Assembly (NCBI GenBank): GCA_038396585.1
Contig: CP121691.1
Span: forward strand, 186,001 to 250,000
Direction: 5' to 3'
Length of the DNA: 64,000 nt
Source of the DNA: Vallitaleaceae bacterium 9-2
Lineage (GTDB): Bacteria > Bacillota > Clostridia > Lachnospirales > Vallitaleaceae
Every line of letters begins with the position of its first letter. Position 1 is the first letter of the stretch. Positions 1 to 10,680 of the stretch are shown here, in pieces. Made by a program: the position numbers and the translations under genes. The notes beneath the pieces are model-generated. The model saw only the letters and a program-made list of their open reading frames with translations. It searched no databases and was not told the origin of the DNA.

Positions 1-465
1 GCATATGAAGAAGAAATTCGACAAATGCATATGATTTTCCAAGAGGATTCAGAGTTCATTGATGTATTGTGTCATCCAAAGATATCAAGTGAAGAAAAGA
101 TGCATATTATTGAGACCACCTTTGGTGGAAAAGTGCATCAAGAATTTGTCGGATTTTTAATTTTAACCATTAATAAATCAAGACAAAAAAATATTCTTGA
201 TATTTTACATTATACCATCGATAAAATCGATGAATATAATGGATATGTGAAGGCATATGTGACGAGTGCAATTGAGTTGACAGAACAAAATAAACTTGAC
301 ATCACGAAAAAACTCGAAGCGCAGACACAAAAGAAAATCAATTTGATAACACAGTTAGATCATACAATTATCGGTGGAATACAGATTCGTATCAAGGATC
401 GAATTGTGGACAACAGCATTAAGACATCACTGCATCGTATGTCCCAAACCGTGTATGAAGCATAA
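1..465 (+). CDS. atpH: ATP synthase F1 delta subunit, 5'-truncated by window edge
   Basis: The reading frame is open from base 1, so the start lies upstream of the window. About 154 C-terminal residues remain of a family usually near 180. Delta (OSCP) joins F1 to the peripheral stalk of the membrane ATP synthase. What is visible is the typical charged helical region followed by the beta-rich C-terminal end, with a GGIQIRIKDRIVDNSI stretch that matches the conserved delta C-terminus (GG..I.....DGS). It is followed after 39 bases by atpA and belongs to the atp operon. Identification rests on this motif plus gene order H-A-G-D-C. Confidence 0.93.
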   Translation, partial: AYEEEIRQMHMIFQEDSEFIDVLCHPKISSEEKMHIIETTFGGKVHQEFVGFLILTINKSRQKNILDILHYTIDKIDEYNGYVKAYVTSAIELTEQNKLDITKKLEAQTQKKINLITQLDHTIIGGIQIRIKDRIVDNSIKTSLHRMSQTVYEA

Positions 466-504
466 AGGAACAAATATATTTAAGAAAGGCGGTAGATTCT
501 CGGT

Positions 505-2022
505 ATGAATTTAAAACCAGAAGAGATCAGTTCTGTTATTAAAGAACAGATTAAACGATATAAAACTGAGCTTGAAGTAGCCGATGTAGGTACTGTAATT
601 CAAGTAGCCGATGGAATCGCCCGTATCCATGGATTAGAAAAAGCAATGGCAGGTGAGTTGCTCGAATTTCCAGGAGACGTATTTGGTATGGTACTTAACC
701 TTGAAGAAGATAATGTGGGTGCCGTACTTATGGGTGATGACAAAAATATCAGCGAAGGCGATATAGTAAAAGCAACAGGTAGAGTAGTTGAAGTACCCGT
801 TGGTGACGGACTAAAAGGTCGAGTTGTTAATGCACTTGGACAACCGATTGATGGAAAAGGTCCAATTAAATCGAACAAGTTTCGTCCTACAGAAAAAGTT
901 GCACATGGAGTTATTTCTAGAAAATCAGTAACAACACCATTGCAGACAGGAATTAAGTCAATCGACTCGATGATTCCAATTGGTCGTGGACAACGTGAGT
1001 TGATTATCGGAGATAAGCAAACAGGAAAAACAGCGATTGCCATCGATACGATTATCAACCAAAAGAAAGAAAATGTTCTTTGTATATATGTAGCTATAGG
1101 ACAAAAGGCTTCCACAGTAGCAGGGATTGTTAAAACCCTTGAAGCCAACGGCGCTATGGATTACACTACAATAGTAGCTGCAACAGCAGCAGAACTCGCA
1201 CCACTTCAATATCTTGCACCTTATTCAGGATGTGCGATTGGTGAAGAATGGATGGAAGAAGGAAAAGACGTCTTAATCATCTATGACGATTTATCAAAAC
1301 ATGCTGTCGCTTATCGTGCGATGTCACTACTTCTTCGTAGACCACCAGGACGTGAAGCATACCCTGGAGACGTATTCTACTTACATTCACGTTTGTTAGA
1401 ACGTGCAGCGCGTCTTAACGAAAGTCTGGGCGGAGGTTCTCTAACAGCACTTCCGATTGTTGAAACACAAGCCGGAGATATCTCAGCATATGTTCCAACC
1501 AATGTTATCTCAATTACTGATGGACAGATTTTCTTAGAGACTGAATTATTTAATGCTGGATTTAGACCTGCGATTAATGCAGGGTTGTCTGTATCCCGTG
1601 TAGGTGGTGCAGCACAAATTAAAGCCATGAAAAAAATCGCAGGACCAATTCGTGTTGAGCTTGCGCAATATCGTGAATTGGCAGCATTTGCTCAATTTGG
1701 ATCTGACTTAGATAAAGACACACGTGACCGATTAGTACAAGGGGAACGTATTATGGAAGTGCTTAAGCAAACACAATATGCGCCTATGTCTGTTTCGGAA
1801 CAAGTGTTAATCTTATATGCGGTTACTCGTAAATATCTGATGGAATTTGATGTTAGTCAAATCAAAGCATATGAACAACAATTTCTTGAGTATGTGGATA
1901 GTCACTATCCTGAAGTTAAGAAGGATGTTCTTGGAAAAGACGGATTAACAGATGAATTGGATAAAAAATTAACGTCAATTTGTGATGAATTTCAAGAGGA
2001 GTTCAAAAAATCACTAGAATAG
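505..2022 (+). CDS. atpA: ATP synthase F1 alpha subunit
   Basis: Non-catalytic nucleotide-binding subunit of the F1 hexamer, acting at the cytoplasmic face of the membrane. The 505-residue length is normal for the family. The beta-barrel domain occupies about residues 25-95, the Walker A loop GDKQTGKT is at about 169-176, and [17 protein letters not shown] near 364-380 is the alpha/beta family signature. The ATG is preceded by a purine-rich aagaaaggcgg ribosome site. It is cotranscribed with atpH upstream and atpG, which starts 10 bases after its stop. Nothing is missing or odd. Confidence 0.98.
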   Translation: MNLKPEEISSVIKEQIKRYKTELEVADVGTVIQVADGIARIHGLEKAMAGELLEFPGDVFGMVLNLEEDNVGAVLMGDDKNISEGDIVKATGRVVEVPVGDGLKGRVVNALGQPIDGKGPIKSNKFRPTEKVAHGVISRKSVTTPLQTGIKSIDSMIPIGRGQRELIIGDKQTGKTAIAIDTIINQKKENVLCIYVAIGQKASTVAGIVKTLEANGAMDYTTIVAATAAELAPLQYLAPYSGCAIGEEWMEEGKDVLIIYDDLSKHAVAYRAMSLLLRRPPGREAYPGDVFYLHSRLLERAARLNESLGGGSLTALPIVETQAGDISAYVPTNVISITDGQIFLETELFNAGFRPAINAGLSVSRVGGAAQIKAMKKIAGPIRVELAQYRELAAFAQFGSDLDKDTRDRLVQGERIMEVLKQTQYAPMSVSEQVLILYAVTRKYLMEFDVSQIKAYEQQFLEYVDSHYPEVKKDVLGKDGLTDELDKKLTSICDEFQEEFKKSLE

Positions 2023-2032
2023 GAATGATGAT

Positions 2033-2902
2033 ATGGCTTCAATAAGAGAAATCAAGCGCCGTAAAGTCAGTATTACAAGTACTCAGCAGATTACAAAGGC
2101 TATGAAACTTGTTGCGACCGCAAAGCTGCAAAAAGCAAAGGCGGCAGCAGAGTCGACACGCCCATATTTTCAGACAATTCATCAAACGATTTCCTCCATT
2201 TTGGCACAAAGTGAAGGGCTTACGCATTCGATACTTGAAGGCCGAGATGGGAAAAAAACCTTATATCTTGTAATGACATCGAATCGAGGTCTAGCAGGAG
2301 GATATAACAGTAATATTGGAAAAATTGTGATGAATCATCGCGAAGAAAATGATATTCAGGTCGATGAAGAAAAAATTTATGCGATAGGTAAGCGTGGAGC
2401 AGAATACCTTCGAAAGCGTGGAGCAAACATTACAGAAACTTTTCATGATGTTCTTGAAGAGCCAACATATGATAAAGCGATGGAATTGAGTAAAATGATT
2501 TTGGAACTTTATATGAATAAGGAAATAGACCAAGTCTATATTGCTTATACACATTTCCAGTCAACATTAACTCAAGAACCAAAGCTGATGAAAGTCATAC
2601 CGGTTCAACCGGAAGAGTTTAATGATCAAGAAGAAAAGACGACATCTGTGATGAATTTTGAACCTTCACCAGAAGAGGTGTTAAAGCAGATTATGCCTAA
2701 GTATTTGAGTAGTGTTATTTATGGTGCTTTAAAAGAATCAGTAGCAAGTGAACATGGTGCGCGTATGACTGCCATGGATTCTGCAACGAATAACGCGAAT
2801 GAAATGATTGATAAATTAGCATTACAATACAATCGAGCTCGACAAGCATCTATTACTCAAGAAATTACAGAGATTGTTGGTGGAGCCGAAGCACTTCAAT
2901 AG
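2033..2902 (+). CDS. atpG: ATP synthase F1 gamma subunit
   Basis: Central rotor shaft subunit that couples rotation of the membrane c-ring to catalysis in F1. At 289 residues it is of normal length. The N-terminal coiled-coil strand carries the family pattern IREIKRRKVSITSTQQITKAMKLVATAKL. The C-terminal strand ends with ASEHGARMTAMDSATNNANEMIDKL and then NRARQASITQEITEIVGGAEAL, both highly conserved in gamma subunits. The gene sits between atpA and atpD in the usual order. Confidence 0.98.
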   Translation: MASIREIKRRKVSITSTQQITKAMKLVATAKLQKAKAAAESTRPYFQTIHQTISSILAQSEGLTHSILEGRDGKKTLYLVMTSNRGLAGGYNSNIGKIVMNHREENDIQVDEEKIYAIGKRGAEYLRKRGANITETFHDVLEEPTYDKAMELSKMILELYMNKEIDQVYIAYTHFQSTLTQEPKLMKVIPVQPEEFNDQEEKTTSVMNFEPSPEEVLKQIMPKYLSSVIYGALKESVASEHGARMTAMDSATNNANEMIDKLALQYNRARQASITQEITEIVGGAEALQ

Positions 2903-2929
2903 GGAGTGCACAAATTTTGAACAAGATAA

Positions 2930-4336
<1,407 letters not shown>

Positions 4337-4347
4337 AAGGTGATAAC

Positions 4348-4758
4348 ATGGATAATGGAATGATCAAATTAAAAATCATTACACCAGATGGCGAATTCTA
4401 TGATGGTGAAGTGAAGCGAGTTGTCATTCGAACGACAGAAGGCGAAATGGGAATCTTAGATGATCATGCGCCGACGACCGTAGCACTTTCAACGGGAACG
4501 TGCACCATTTTAACCGATGAACAAGAAATCAAAGGTCTAGTTCATGGTGGCTTTACTGAGATAAAAGAAAATGCGGTGACATTGTTGCCAGATGCAGCAG
4601 AGTGGCCCAATGAAATCGATATTGAACGTGCAAAGCAAGCAAAGAAACGTGCAGAAGAAAAATTGGCCCAAGATAAGGACCATGTAGAAGCAAAGCTTGC
4701 ATTAGAACGAGCAATTACACGATTAGATGTTATGGAATGGTATGATGGACATAACTAA
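4348..4758 (+). CDS. atpC: ATP synthase F1 epsilon subunit
   Basis: Regulatory and rotor subunit that sits on gamma and inhibits ATP hydrolysis. At 136 residues it has the normal two-domain form. The N-terminal beta-sandwich contains LKIITPDGEFYDGEVKRVVIRTTEGEMGILDDHAP. The C-terminal helical hairpin (about residues 90-136) is rich in Ala, Lys and Glu. It starts 11 bases after atpD with an aaggtgat ribosome site and is the last gene of the operon, directly followed by a strong intrinsic terminator. Confidence 0.97.
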   Translation: MDNGMIKLKIITPDGEFYDGEVKRVVIRTTEGEMGILDDHAPTTVALSTGTCTILTDEQEIKGLVHGGFTEIKENAVTLLPDAAEWPNEIDIERAKQAKKRAEEKLAQDKDHVEAKLALERAITRLDVMEWYDGHN

Positions 4759-4763
4759 ACCAT

Positions 4764-4815
4764 AAAAAAGAGGCTTGAATGTATGGGACTTTCCCACATT
4801 CAAGCCTTTTTCTAT
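4764..4815 (+). terminator. bidirectional intrinsic terminator, atp operon / DUF4173-like gene
   Basis: A perfect 12-bp stem, AGGCTTGAATGT (4771-4782) with ACATTCAAGCCT (4796-4807), is followed by TTTTTC. On the other strand the A-run at 4764-4769 gives a T-run after the same stem. The element can therefore end both the atp operon and the convergent minus-strand unit. Confidence 0.93.
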
Positions 4816-4860
4816 TTTGATTGCGATGGAAAAAGTATAACACTGCTCTTTAAGCTAAGC

Positions 4861-6243
4861 TTAAGGCAATATAGTAAACTCTTGCCAAGGGCGTTCTTTA
4901 GCTTCTTTGACATTATCTTCAAAACGCTCATAATAATATGCATAATAAGGAAGTTCTTTTTTCTCAGGATGATCATCGAAGTATTTTTCAATGACAGGAT
5001 AAGCGTCTGGAGATAGGCTAAGTAGATAATCAAAATCAAAGTCATCACTTTCTCCATCACGTTCAATATTTTTTTCTGCAATATGTCCTTCAACATTATA
5101 ATAGGCTGAACCAATATAAAATACTATACTATAAGCGATAATAAGTAGCATGACTTTAGGGTTATATGTAATCAGGTAGATGCTCACCAGTAGAATAAAT
5201 CCCATTAAAAAAATTAAAAACATATAAACCAGTAAACGCAGTACGGTAAAGCCATATATATTTTCATAGAGTGACATGCGGTAAAACGCGGAGATACTCA
5301 TAACAAATGTGCAGATGAGCGTGATTTCTTCTAGTGCACGCTGTAGCTTTCTTTTTTCGGCGTTTAAAAGTTCTAAACCAATAATGGCAAGAATGTTAAG
5401 AATAGCAACGGTTAATAATTCAAAAAAACCTTCACGTGCATACTCAGCATAGCTGATACCCTCAGGTAGAGAGCCTGCTTGAATAAAAAGGTAACGCAGT
5501 TGGATATAGACATAGAAAGCATAAACGCCATTAATGATTATCAGAAACGTAGTAATAACCAAGTGGGATTTTGTAGGAGGTGAAGGCTCTTTTCCTATGG
5601 ATGTCGAGTCAGCCAAAGGAGTGTTTAAGTGATTTTTGATTTTCTCTGCAACAAAATGTCCATAGATAAAACTTGAAAGCGCTAGAACAAAAATATATCG
5701 GAAAATTAAACCTCCGGAAATCGATATGTCCTCCACAAATCGAGTAAACATATCTAAAACGATAAGATCCGATGAAATAAGTAAAGGAACAACAACTAAT
5801 AAAAAAGGAAAGGCAATTAAAACGCCATAGACAATATACTTGATTTCTTCTCTTCCCTTAGTTATCTTTTTAATAGCATCTTGTACAAAGTGGTGAATAT
5901 ATCCAAATGGACGAAAAAGTACAATAAATAAGTGGGACACTATATGCACAGGCTGTGTCATGTTAAAAGGTACATATAAGCTTGCAAATAAAAAAGGGAA
6001 TAAAAATATAGTTAACACCTTAAACACCATAAAATTACGCACGATATAGATTCCCGATAATAATACGATAATCGCTAATTTTATAAATGCTGAACGATCA
6101 AACTGACGCTTTCCTAATTTCATGGTGTATAAGACAAATCCTAAATTAATGAAGATAGCCAAGGTAAAACCAAGACCTGGTTCGTAGTAAAGTATAAAAA
6201 GATTGGTTAAGACACCAACAATAAATGCAAATAATAATATCAT
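4861..6243 (-). CDS. DUF4173/DUF4153-like multi-pass membrane protein
   Basis: A 460-residue protein made largely of hydrophobic segments; I count roughly ten to twelve possible membrane spans. The C-terminal motif NVEGHIAEKNIERDG followed by FDFDYLLSLSPDAYPVIEKYF resembles the conserved end of the DUF4173 (DUF4153-related) family, where N-x-x-x-x-I-A-x-x-N-I-x-R precedes a short periplasmic or cytoplasmic tail. The biochemical function is unknown. Its start overlaps by four bases the stop of the small HTH regulator upstream, so the two are translationally coupled, and both belong with the DUF2975-like gene. The family name comes from memory of motifs, not from a search. Confidence 0.7.
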   Translation of the reverse strand: MILLFAFIVGVLTNLFILYYEPGLGFTLAIFINLGFVLYTMKLGKRQFDRSAFIKLAIIVLLSGIYIVRNFMVFKVLTIFLFPFLFASLYVPFNMTQPVHIVSHLFIVLFRPFGYIHHFVQDAIKKITKGREEIKYIVYGVLIAFPFLLVVVPLLISSDLIVLDMFTRFVEDISISGGLIFRYIFVLALSSFIYGHFVAEKIKNHLNTPLADSTSIGKEPSPPTKSHLVITTFLIIINGVYAFYVYIQLRYLFIQAGSLPEGISYAEYAREGFFELLTVAILNILAIIGLELLNAEKRKLQRALEEITLICTFVMSISAFYRMSLYENIYGFTVLRLLVYMFLIFLMGFILLVSIYLITYNPKVMLLIIAYSIVFYIGSAYYNVEGHIAEKNIERDGESDDFDFDYLLSLSPDAYPVIEKYFDDHPEKKELPYYAYYYERFEDNVKEAKERPWQEFTILP

Positions 6244-6455
6244 TGTTCATCCTCCTCATATGCGATAATATCTCCTGGTTGACATTCCAAGATTTCACAT
6301 AATTTTTCAAGTGTAGAAAAGCGAATAGCTTTTGCTTTATTTGTTTTTAAGATAGAGAGATTGGCATTGGTGATGCCGATAGCATCAGCAAGATCTTTGA
6401 GAGCGATTTTTCGCTGTGCCATTACAACATCTAGATTAATGACTATTCGTCCCAT
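6240..6455 (-). CDS. YozG-type XRE/Cro-family small HTH regulator
   Basis: A 71-residue protein that is one helix-turn-helix domain and nothing else. Its pattern is MGRIVINLDVVMAQRKIALKDLADAIGITNANLSILKTNKAKAIRFSTLEKLCEILECQPGDII. This is the YozG-type cytoplasmic regulator commonly encoded beside DUF2975 membrane proteins. Known family members bind DNA as dimers and often control their own operon. It lies 11 bases downstream of the DUF2975-like gene and overlaps the DUF4173-like gene by four bases. It probably represses the unit's own promoter, but no operator is proven. Confidence 0.9.
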   Translation of the reverse strand: MGRIVINLDVVMAQRKIALKDLADAIGITNANLSILKTNKAKAIRFSTLEKLCEILECQPGDIIAYEEDEQ

Positions 6456-6466
6456 GTGTGCCTCCT

Positions 6467-6961
6467 TTATATGGTTAAATCATTTTCTTCTTTAATTTGA
6501 ATGGCTTGATTGAATAATAGTGTAAGTACAAGACAAAAGACAGAAGCCATAAAAAAAACAAATACAATAACAACAGTCATTACTGAATTGACGACAAAAA
6601 CCTTGCTAAAAAAAACAAGGGAAATCACAAAAGTTAAAATAGCAAGACGTAAAAGTCTGGAAACATTTTTGTGAATGAATACATCTTCTAAAATACAGCT
6701 CTTAAAAATCTTGCGCAATTCATCCAGCACCAAAAAGGCTAAAATTCCTGAAATATAAAGCAATACTAAAAAATACATATATAGTGGATGCTCAGGACCT
6801 AACATTGCATATCCAGAACCGATTTCATAACGTAGAACCGTTTTTACAATGGGAGGGAGAAAAACAAGTGTAACTAAAGCGGTAAACTCTAATAATAGAA
6901 TCAAAATGTGTGTAAGCTTTGCGACAAATGTCATGGGTATTTTTTCAACAAGACGTAACAT
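6467..6961 (-). CDS. DUF2975-like membrane protein
   Basis: The frame is open from 7027, but the start used here is the ATG at 6961-6959, because it has an AAGGAGG ribosome site at the right distance; the upstream methionines have none. The 164-residue protein has about four hydrophobic spans (roughly residues 15-37, 60-82, 103-125 and 130-152). That, and the pairing with a YozG-type HTH gene, fits the DUF2975 family. The function is unknown. First gene of a three-gene minus-strand unit. Confidence 0.75.
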   Translation of the reverse strand: MLRLVEKIPMTFVAKLTHILILLLEFTALVTLVFLPPIVKTVLRYEIGSGYAMLGPEHPLYMYFLVLLYISGILAFLVLDELRKIFKSCILEDVFIHKNVSRLLRLAILTFVISLVFFSKVFVVNSVMTVVIVFVFFMASVFCLVLTLLFNQAIQIKEENDLTI

Positions 6962-7005
6962 AAGAACCTCCTTAATTTTGTATTCGATACTCTTGCTTTT
7001 TTTGT

Positions 7006-7034
7006 ATAATAACACATAGTATATCATTAATCAA
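7006..7034 (-). promoter_or_regulatory. sigma-A-type promoter for the DUF2975/HTH/DUF4173-like unit
   Basis: Read on the minus strand: TTGATT (7034-7029), a 17-base spacer, and TATTAT (7011-7006). It is about 45 bases upstream of the DUF2975-like start. Prediction from consensus only. Confidence 0.6.
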
Positions 7035-7102
7035 TATATATTTATCGAAAAACAATAAAAAGTAATTGAAAAAGGATAAATAAAGAGGCGTATACAAATG
7101 AG

Positions 7103-7131
7103 TTGTGAAAAAATGAAAAACATGGTACTAT
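7103..7131 (+). promoter_or_regulatory. sigma-A-type promoter for the YesS-like regulator
   Basis: TTGTGA (7103-7108), a 17-base spacer and TACTAT (7126-7131), with a TG at 7123-7124 giving an extended -10. It lies about 47 bases before the regulator's start codon and is divergent from the minus-strand promoter at 7006-7034. Confidence 0.6.
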
Positions 7132-7177
7132 TTCATTAAGTAGTATAGTAATATCAAAACTATTTTAGGAGTTAGTG

Positions 7178-9481
7178 ATGGAAAGAACAAAACATCTAAG
7201 TTATCGTGCAAAAGTTTTTTTGCTTTTAATGATTAGTGCTGTAATACCCATTTTTATTCTAGGGATTTATTCATACAATACATATCGCATTGGGATTAAT
7301 AAAGAAGTCAATCTGACCATAGAATCTTCAGCAAAACAATTAAAAATCCGTATGGATTCAACGATGAATAGCATTCGAAAATATTACCTTGAGTCGGTGC
7401 AGACAGATGAAATTCAATGGTTGATGAATGAAGATATTTGGTATTCGGATTATAGTAAGCTTATAAAGGCACAAGATAAATTAAAAAGCACATACTATCT
7501 ATCGGATTATATTACCGGATATACATTTATAAACTGGGATACAGGGTGGGTTCTTAGTAATCGGGGACTTTATCCTTTCTCATTAAGTTTAAATCCAGAA
7601 CAAGTCCAAGCGTTAAAAGGTAACGGACAAGGTTGGATTAATAATATGGACCTAGTGACGCATCAACATCTGCGCCGCGAGGAAGTTGACTTGGAAGGTG
7701 TTTTGTTTTATGTGAATCTTCCGGTGACTCAAAATGAAAAAAATGCACTTCTAACGGTTAACGTTGATTTGAATCGAATCAATTCTGTTGTTCTTGATGA
7801 ACAGGCTAATGTTGAGATTATCATTATTGATGGTCAAGGAAAAGTCGTGTATAGTACCCACTCTGAGATTTCTGATGCGTTACTTTCAAACGCTGATACA
7901 CGCAAAGATCAAACACAGATTAGGATCAATGGAAAGGAAAAATATCAGATTGGAAGTCTACAGTCAGATGTTATCGATTGGACGTATTATGTAGCCTGGG
8001 GAACAAAGAGGGCGGATGCTGGAGCGGCCAACATCGTTCTTATGACAGGAATTGTTTTATTGGGATTTGCATTGGTGATTGTTCTGGCACTTTTATTTAC
8101 ACGAGCAATCTATCGTCCGGTGCATGACTTAAGTGATTATGTAACAGAAGCGACGGAGATGCTTGAACAAGAAGTACTTGATCAAGAGCCAGTAGAAGAG
8201 TATAGGGATGATTTTAGTCGAATATCCGGGAAGATCGATCGCTTAGTTGACAATACAACAGCATTGGAAAAGACGATTGAGAACCAAAAATCACAATTAT
8301 GCGAGTTTTTTGTGACCCGATTGATTAATGGGACACTGTATTCGGAGCAAATTGACATGTATGTTAAACAATTAGGCATTCAAATGCAGGCGCATTATTT
8401 GGTTATGACCATAGGCTTAAAAAATCTAATGAATGAAGATTATGATGAGATGAAGCAAGATGCACTTCGCCTTCAGGTGATGGAAACCATACCCGAAGAA
8501 ATTCGAAAGCGTCTTGCCATGCCACCGGCAAGTAACTCGCGGGTGATAACAGCAGTCGTTACCGATAATGATATTAAAGACTTGGAGAAAAAAGCCATTG
8601 AAGTATATAAAGGCATTGATATTTTTGTTCAAATGGAATATCAATTTGCTATTAAAGTTGGGGTGAGCTCGGTATATTCTGACTTGAAGCAATTTAGAAA
8701 TGCACACAGCGAAGGGATTGAAGCACTTAAAAATAATGAAGTGCTCCACGAGAAAAACACATCGGCGGACTTTGAAGGTGTGATGTTCTACACAGATATT
8801 GATCGAAAATATGAAACACGCGTATATGATCGTCTCATGGAAAGAGAAATTCGTGTAGCTGTAGACAGTGGCGATGAAAAAAAGGCGTTTGAGATTATTG
8901 ATCAGTTTATTCAACATCTATTGAATCATCAAGTGGCGAAGATGGAGCAACAATTTTATATCCATCATTTTATGGATGAAATACTTATGGTTATTATCGA
9001 AGCCGGTATTTCACTGGATGATATTTTTATAGGTGGACGTATGAGCGTCTATCAAAGTATCCATCAGATTTATGATATAGAACGGCTGGGAAATTTTTAT
9101 AAATATGGCTTGATTGTTCCGATTATTGAACAGTTAAATCAGCTACGGACTAGTAAATCCTCTGAGATTATTCAAGAAATAATTGCCTTGATTGAAGCAA
9201 CGGGTGGCGATATAACTTTAAGTGAATGTGCAGAGCAGTTGAATTATCATACCACTTATATTTGGAAAGTCATGAAAGTTGAAAAGAACACGACATTTAC
9301 TGAGTATGTAGCACAATATAAAGTGAAAGCGGCTAAAGAATTATTGCTTACCACATCAAAAACCATTGCAGTGATTGCCAAGGAACTAAATTATACCAAT
9401 GCACAAAACTTTATACGCTTTTTTAATCGAATGGAAGGAATCACACCTGGAAAATACCGAAAAAAGAATAAAGAAAGATAA
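7178..9481 (+). CDS. membrane-anchored AraC-family regulator (YesS-like)
   Basis: The ATG at 7178 is preferred over a GTG at 7175 because AGGAG (7167-7171) is then six bases away. The 767-residue protein has a membrane span near residues 12-34 and an extracellular sensor region (Cache-like, about 35-285). A second span is near 286-308, followed by a HAMP-like stretch and a cytoplasmic linker. A two-helix-turn-helix AraC domain fills the last ~100 residues (ITLSECAEQLNYHTTYIWKVMK and later IAVIAKELNYTNAQNFIRFFNR). Length and plan match Bacillus YesS/RhgR-type activators of rhamnogalacturonan genes. It directly precedes the importer and enzymes it probably controls. Confidence 0.9.
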   Translation: MERTKHLSYRAKVFLLLMISAVIPIFILGIYSYNTYRIGINKEVNLTIESSAKQLKIRMDSTMNSIRKYYLESVQTDEIQWLMNEDIWYSDYSKLIKAQDKLKSTYYLSDYITGYTFINWDTGWVLSNRGLYPFSLSLNPEQVQALKGNGQGWINNMDLVTHQHLRREEVDLEGVLFYVNLPVTQNEKNALLTVNVDLNRINSVVLDEQANVEIIIIDGQGKVVYSTHSEISDALLSNADTRKDQTQIRINGKEKYQIGSLQSDVIDWTYYVAWGTKRADAGAANIVLMTGIVLLGFALVIVLALLFTRAIYRPVHDLSDYVTEATEMLEQEVLDQEPVEEYRDDFSRISGKIDRLVDNTTALEKTIENQKSQLCEFFVTRLINGTLYSEQIDMYVKQLGIQMQAHYLVMTIGLKNLMNEDYDEMKQDALRLQVMETIPEEIRKRLAMPPASNSRVITAVVTDNDIKDLEKKAIEVYKGIDIFVQMEYQFAIKVGVSSVYSDLKQFRNAHSEGIEALKNNEVLHEKNTSADFEGVMFYTDIDRKYETRVYDRLMEREIRVAVDSGDEKKAFEIIDQFIQHLLNHQVAKMEQQFYIHHFMDEILMVIIEAGISLDDIFIGGRMSVYQSIHQIYDIERLGNFYKYGLIVPIIEQLNQLRTSKSSEIIQEIIALIEATGGDITLSECAEQLNYHTTYIWKVMKVEKNTTFTEYVAQYKVKAAKELLLTTSKTIAVIAKELNYTNAQNFIRFFNRMEGITPGKYRKKNKER

Positions 9482-9491
9482 TGAACCCCAA

Positions 9492-9529
9492 AATACACAT
9501 AATCATTTTATTGATTATGTGTATTTTTG
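9492..9529 (+). terminator. intrinsic terminator after the YesS-like gene
   Basis: A 14-bp perfect stem AATACACATAATCA (9492-9505) with TGATTATGTGTATT (9512-9525) is followed by TTTTG. It separates the regulator from the importer operon, which therefore needs its own promoter. Confidence 0.85.
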
Positions 9530-9600
9530 TTGTCAGGATGTTGATTATTCTCCCAAAAAAACAGGTCTAAACGAAGGTTTTCTTAAAAAAAGACATATTT

Positions 9601-9630
9601 TTGAACAAGTGTCAACATAATGAGTATAGA
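9601..9630 (+). promoter_or_regulatory. possible promoter of the rhamnogalacturonan importer operon
   Basis: TTGAAC (9601-9606), an 18-base spacer and TATAGA (9625-9630), 63 bases ahead of the first permease gene. The -10 match is only moderate, as would be expected for a promoter that needs the AraC-type activator encoded just upstream. Low-certainty prediction. Confidence 0.35.
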
Positions 9631-9692
9631 TGTAACATGCGATGGATGATACTCTTAATGTAGATGAAACACGAACATAAAAGGAGGATATC

Positions 9693-10664
9693 ATGGATCA
9701 AAATGGCGTGGCTGTGACCAAGGCAAACGTATTGCCAAAGCGTAGTAAAAAAGAAAAATATCAGGAGACAATAAAATATTTAAAACAACATAAATGGTTG
9801 TATTTAATGTTAATCCCGGGATTGGTATACTTAATTGTTTTTCGTTATATACCAATGGGAGGTATTATCATTGCCTTTCAAAAATATAATCCATATTCAG
9901 GCATATCCGGAAGCGAGTGGGTTGGACTGTATTACTTTAAGATGCTTTTTACCAGTCCGGATTTTCCAAGGATTTTGGTCAATACGCTAAGTATTTCCCT
10001 GCTGAGCCTTATCTTCTTTTTTCCGGCACCGATTATACTAGCACTACTATTAAATGAGATAAAACATGAACGCTATAAACGAACGGTTCAGACATTTATC
10101 TATATTCCCCATTTTATTTCGTTGGTTATTGTGGCTAGTTTAACCTATCAACTTCTTAATATTAATGACGGGATTATAAATCAAGTGATTGAGATGTTTG
10201 TTGGAGAAAAAATTAACTTTTTGGGTAAACCGGAGTACTTTAGGGGGCTTATTGTTGGACAAAATATTTGGAAAGAGACAGGATATGGAACCATCATATT
10301 CTTGGCAGCACTAGCGGGAGTTGACGTTAGCCTCTATGAAGCGGCGCGAGTCGATGGTGCTGGACGGTGGAAGATGATGTGGCATGTAACGCTTCCAGCT
10401 ATTCGAGGGACAATCATTATCATGCTGATTTTACGTGTAGGATCCATCTTAAATACTGGGTTTGAGCAAATCTTTTTGATGAAAAATGCTCTAAATAGTT
10501 CCGTTGCAGAAGTGTTTGATACGTATGTGTACACCAAAGGTATTATTAATGCACAATATTCTTACAGTACTGCAACCGGTTTGTTCAAATCTATCGTTGG
10601 TATGATTATGGTTCTTGGTGCCAATAAATTAGCTAAAAAAGCCGGAGAGTCGGGAATTTACTAG
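9693..10664 (+). CDS. ABC sugar importer permease, LplB type
   Basis: A 323-residue inner-membrane permease of the carbohydrate-uptake class 1 importers. After a charged 30-residue cytoplasmic N-terminus come about six spans. The permease EAA loop appears as EAARVDGAGRWKMMWHVTLPAIRGTIIIM (about residues 216-244), where the ATPase docks. The nearest known types are LplB/YtcP-like permeases serving rhamnogalacturonan or aldouronate oligosaccharides. A strong AAGGAGG site precedes the ATG. No ATP-binding gene lies in the cluster, so an MsmX-like shared ATPase elsewhere is expected. Confidence 0.92.
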   Translation: MDQNGVAVTKANVLPKRSKKEKYQETIKYLKQHKWLYLMLIPGLVYLIVFRYIPMGGIIIAFQKYNPYSGISGSEWVGLYYFKMLFTSPDFPRILVNTLSISLLSLIFFFPAPIILALLLNEIKHERYKRTVQTFIYIPHFISLVIVASLTYQLLNINDGIINQVIEMFVGEKINFLGKPEYFRGLIVGQNIWKETGYGTIIFLAALAGVDVSLYEAARVDGAGRWKMMWHVTLPAIRGTIIIMLILRVGSILNTGFEQIFLMKNALNSSVAEVFDTYVYTKGIINAQYSYSTATGLFKSIVGMIMVLGANKLAKKAGESGIY

Positions 10665-10680
10665 AAAGGAGATCGATATT

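Noticed and set aside
600-1148. A 182-codon open frame on the minus strand opposite atpA
   Set aside because: It is a codon-bias shadow of atpA, with no ribosome site and no recognisable domain. The other antisense frames under long genes were treated in the same way.
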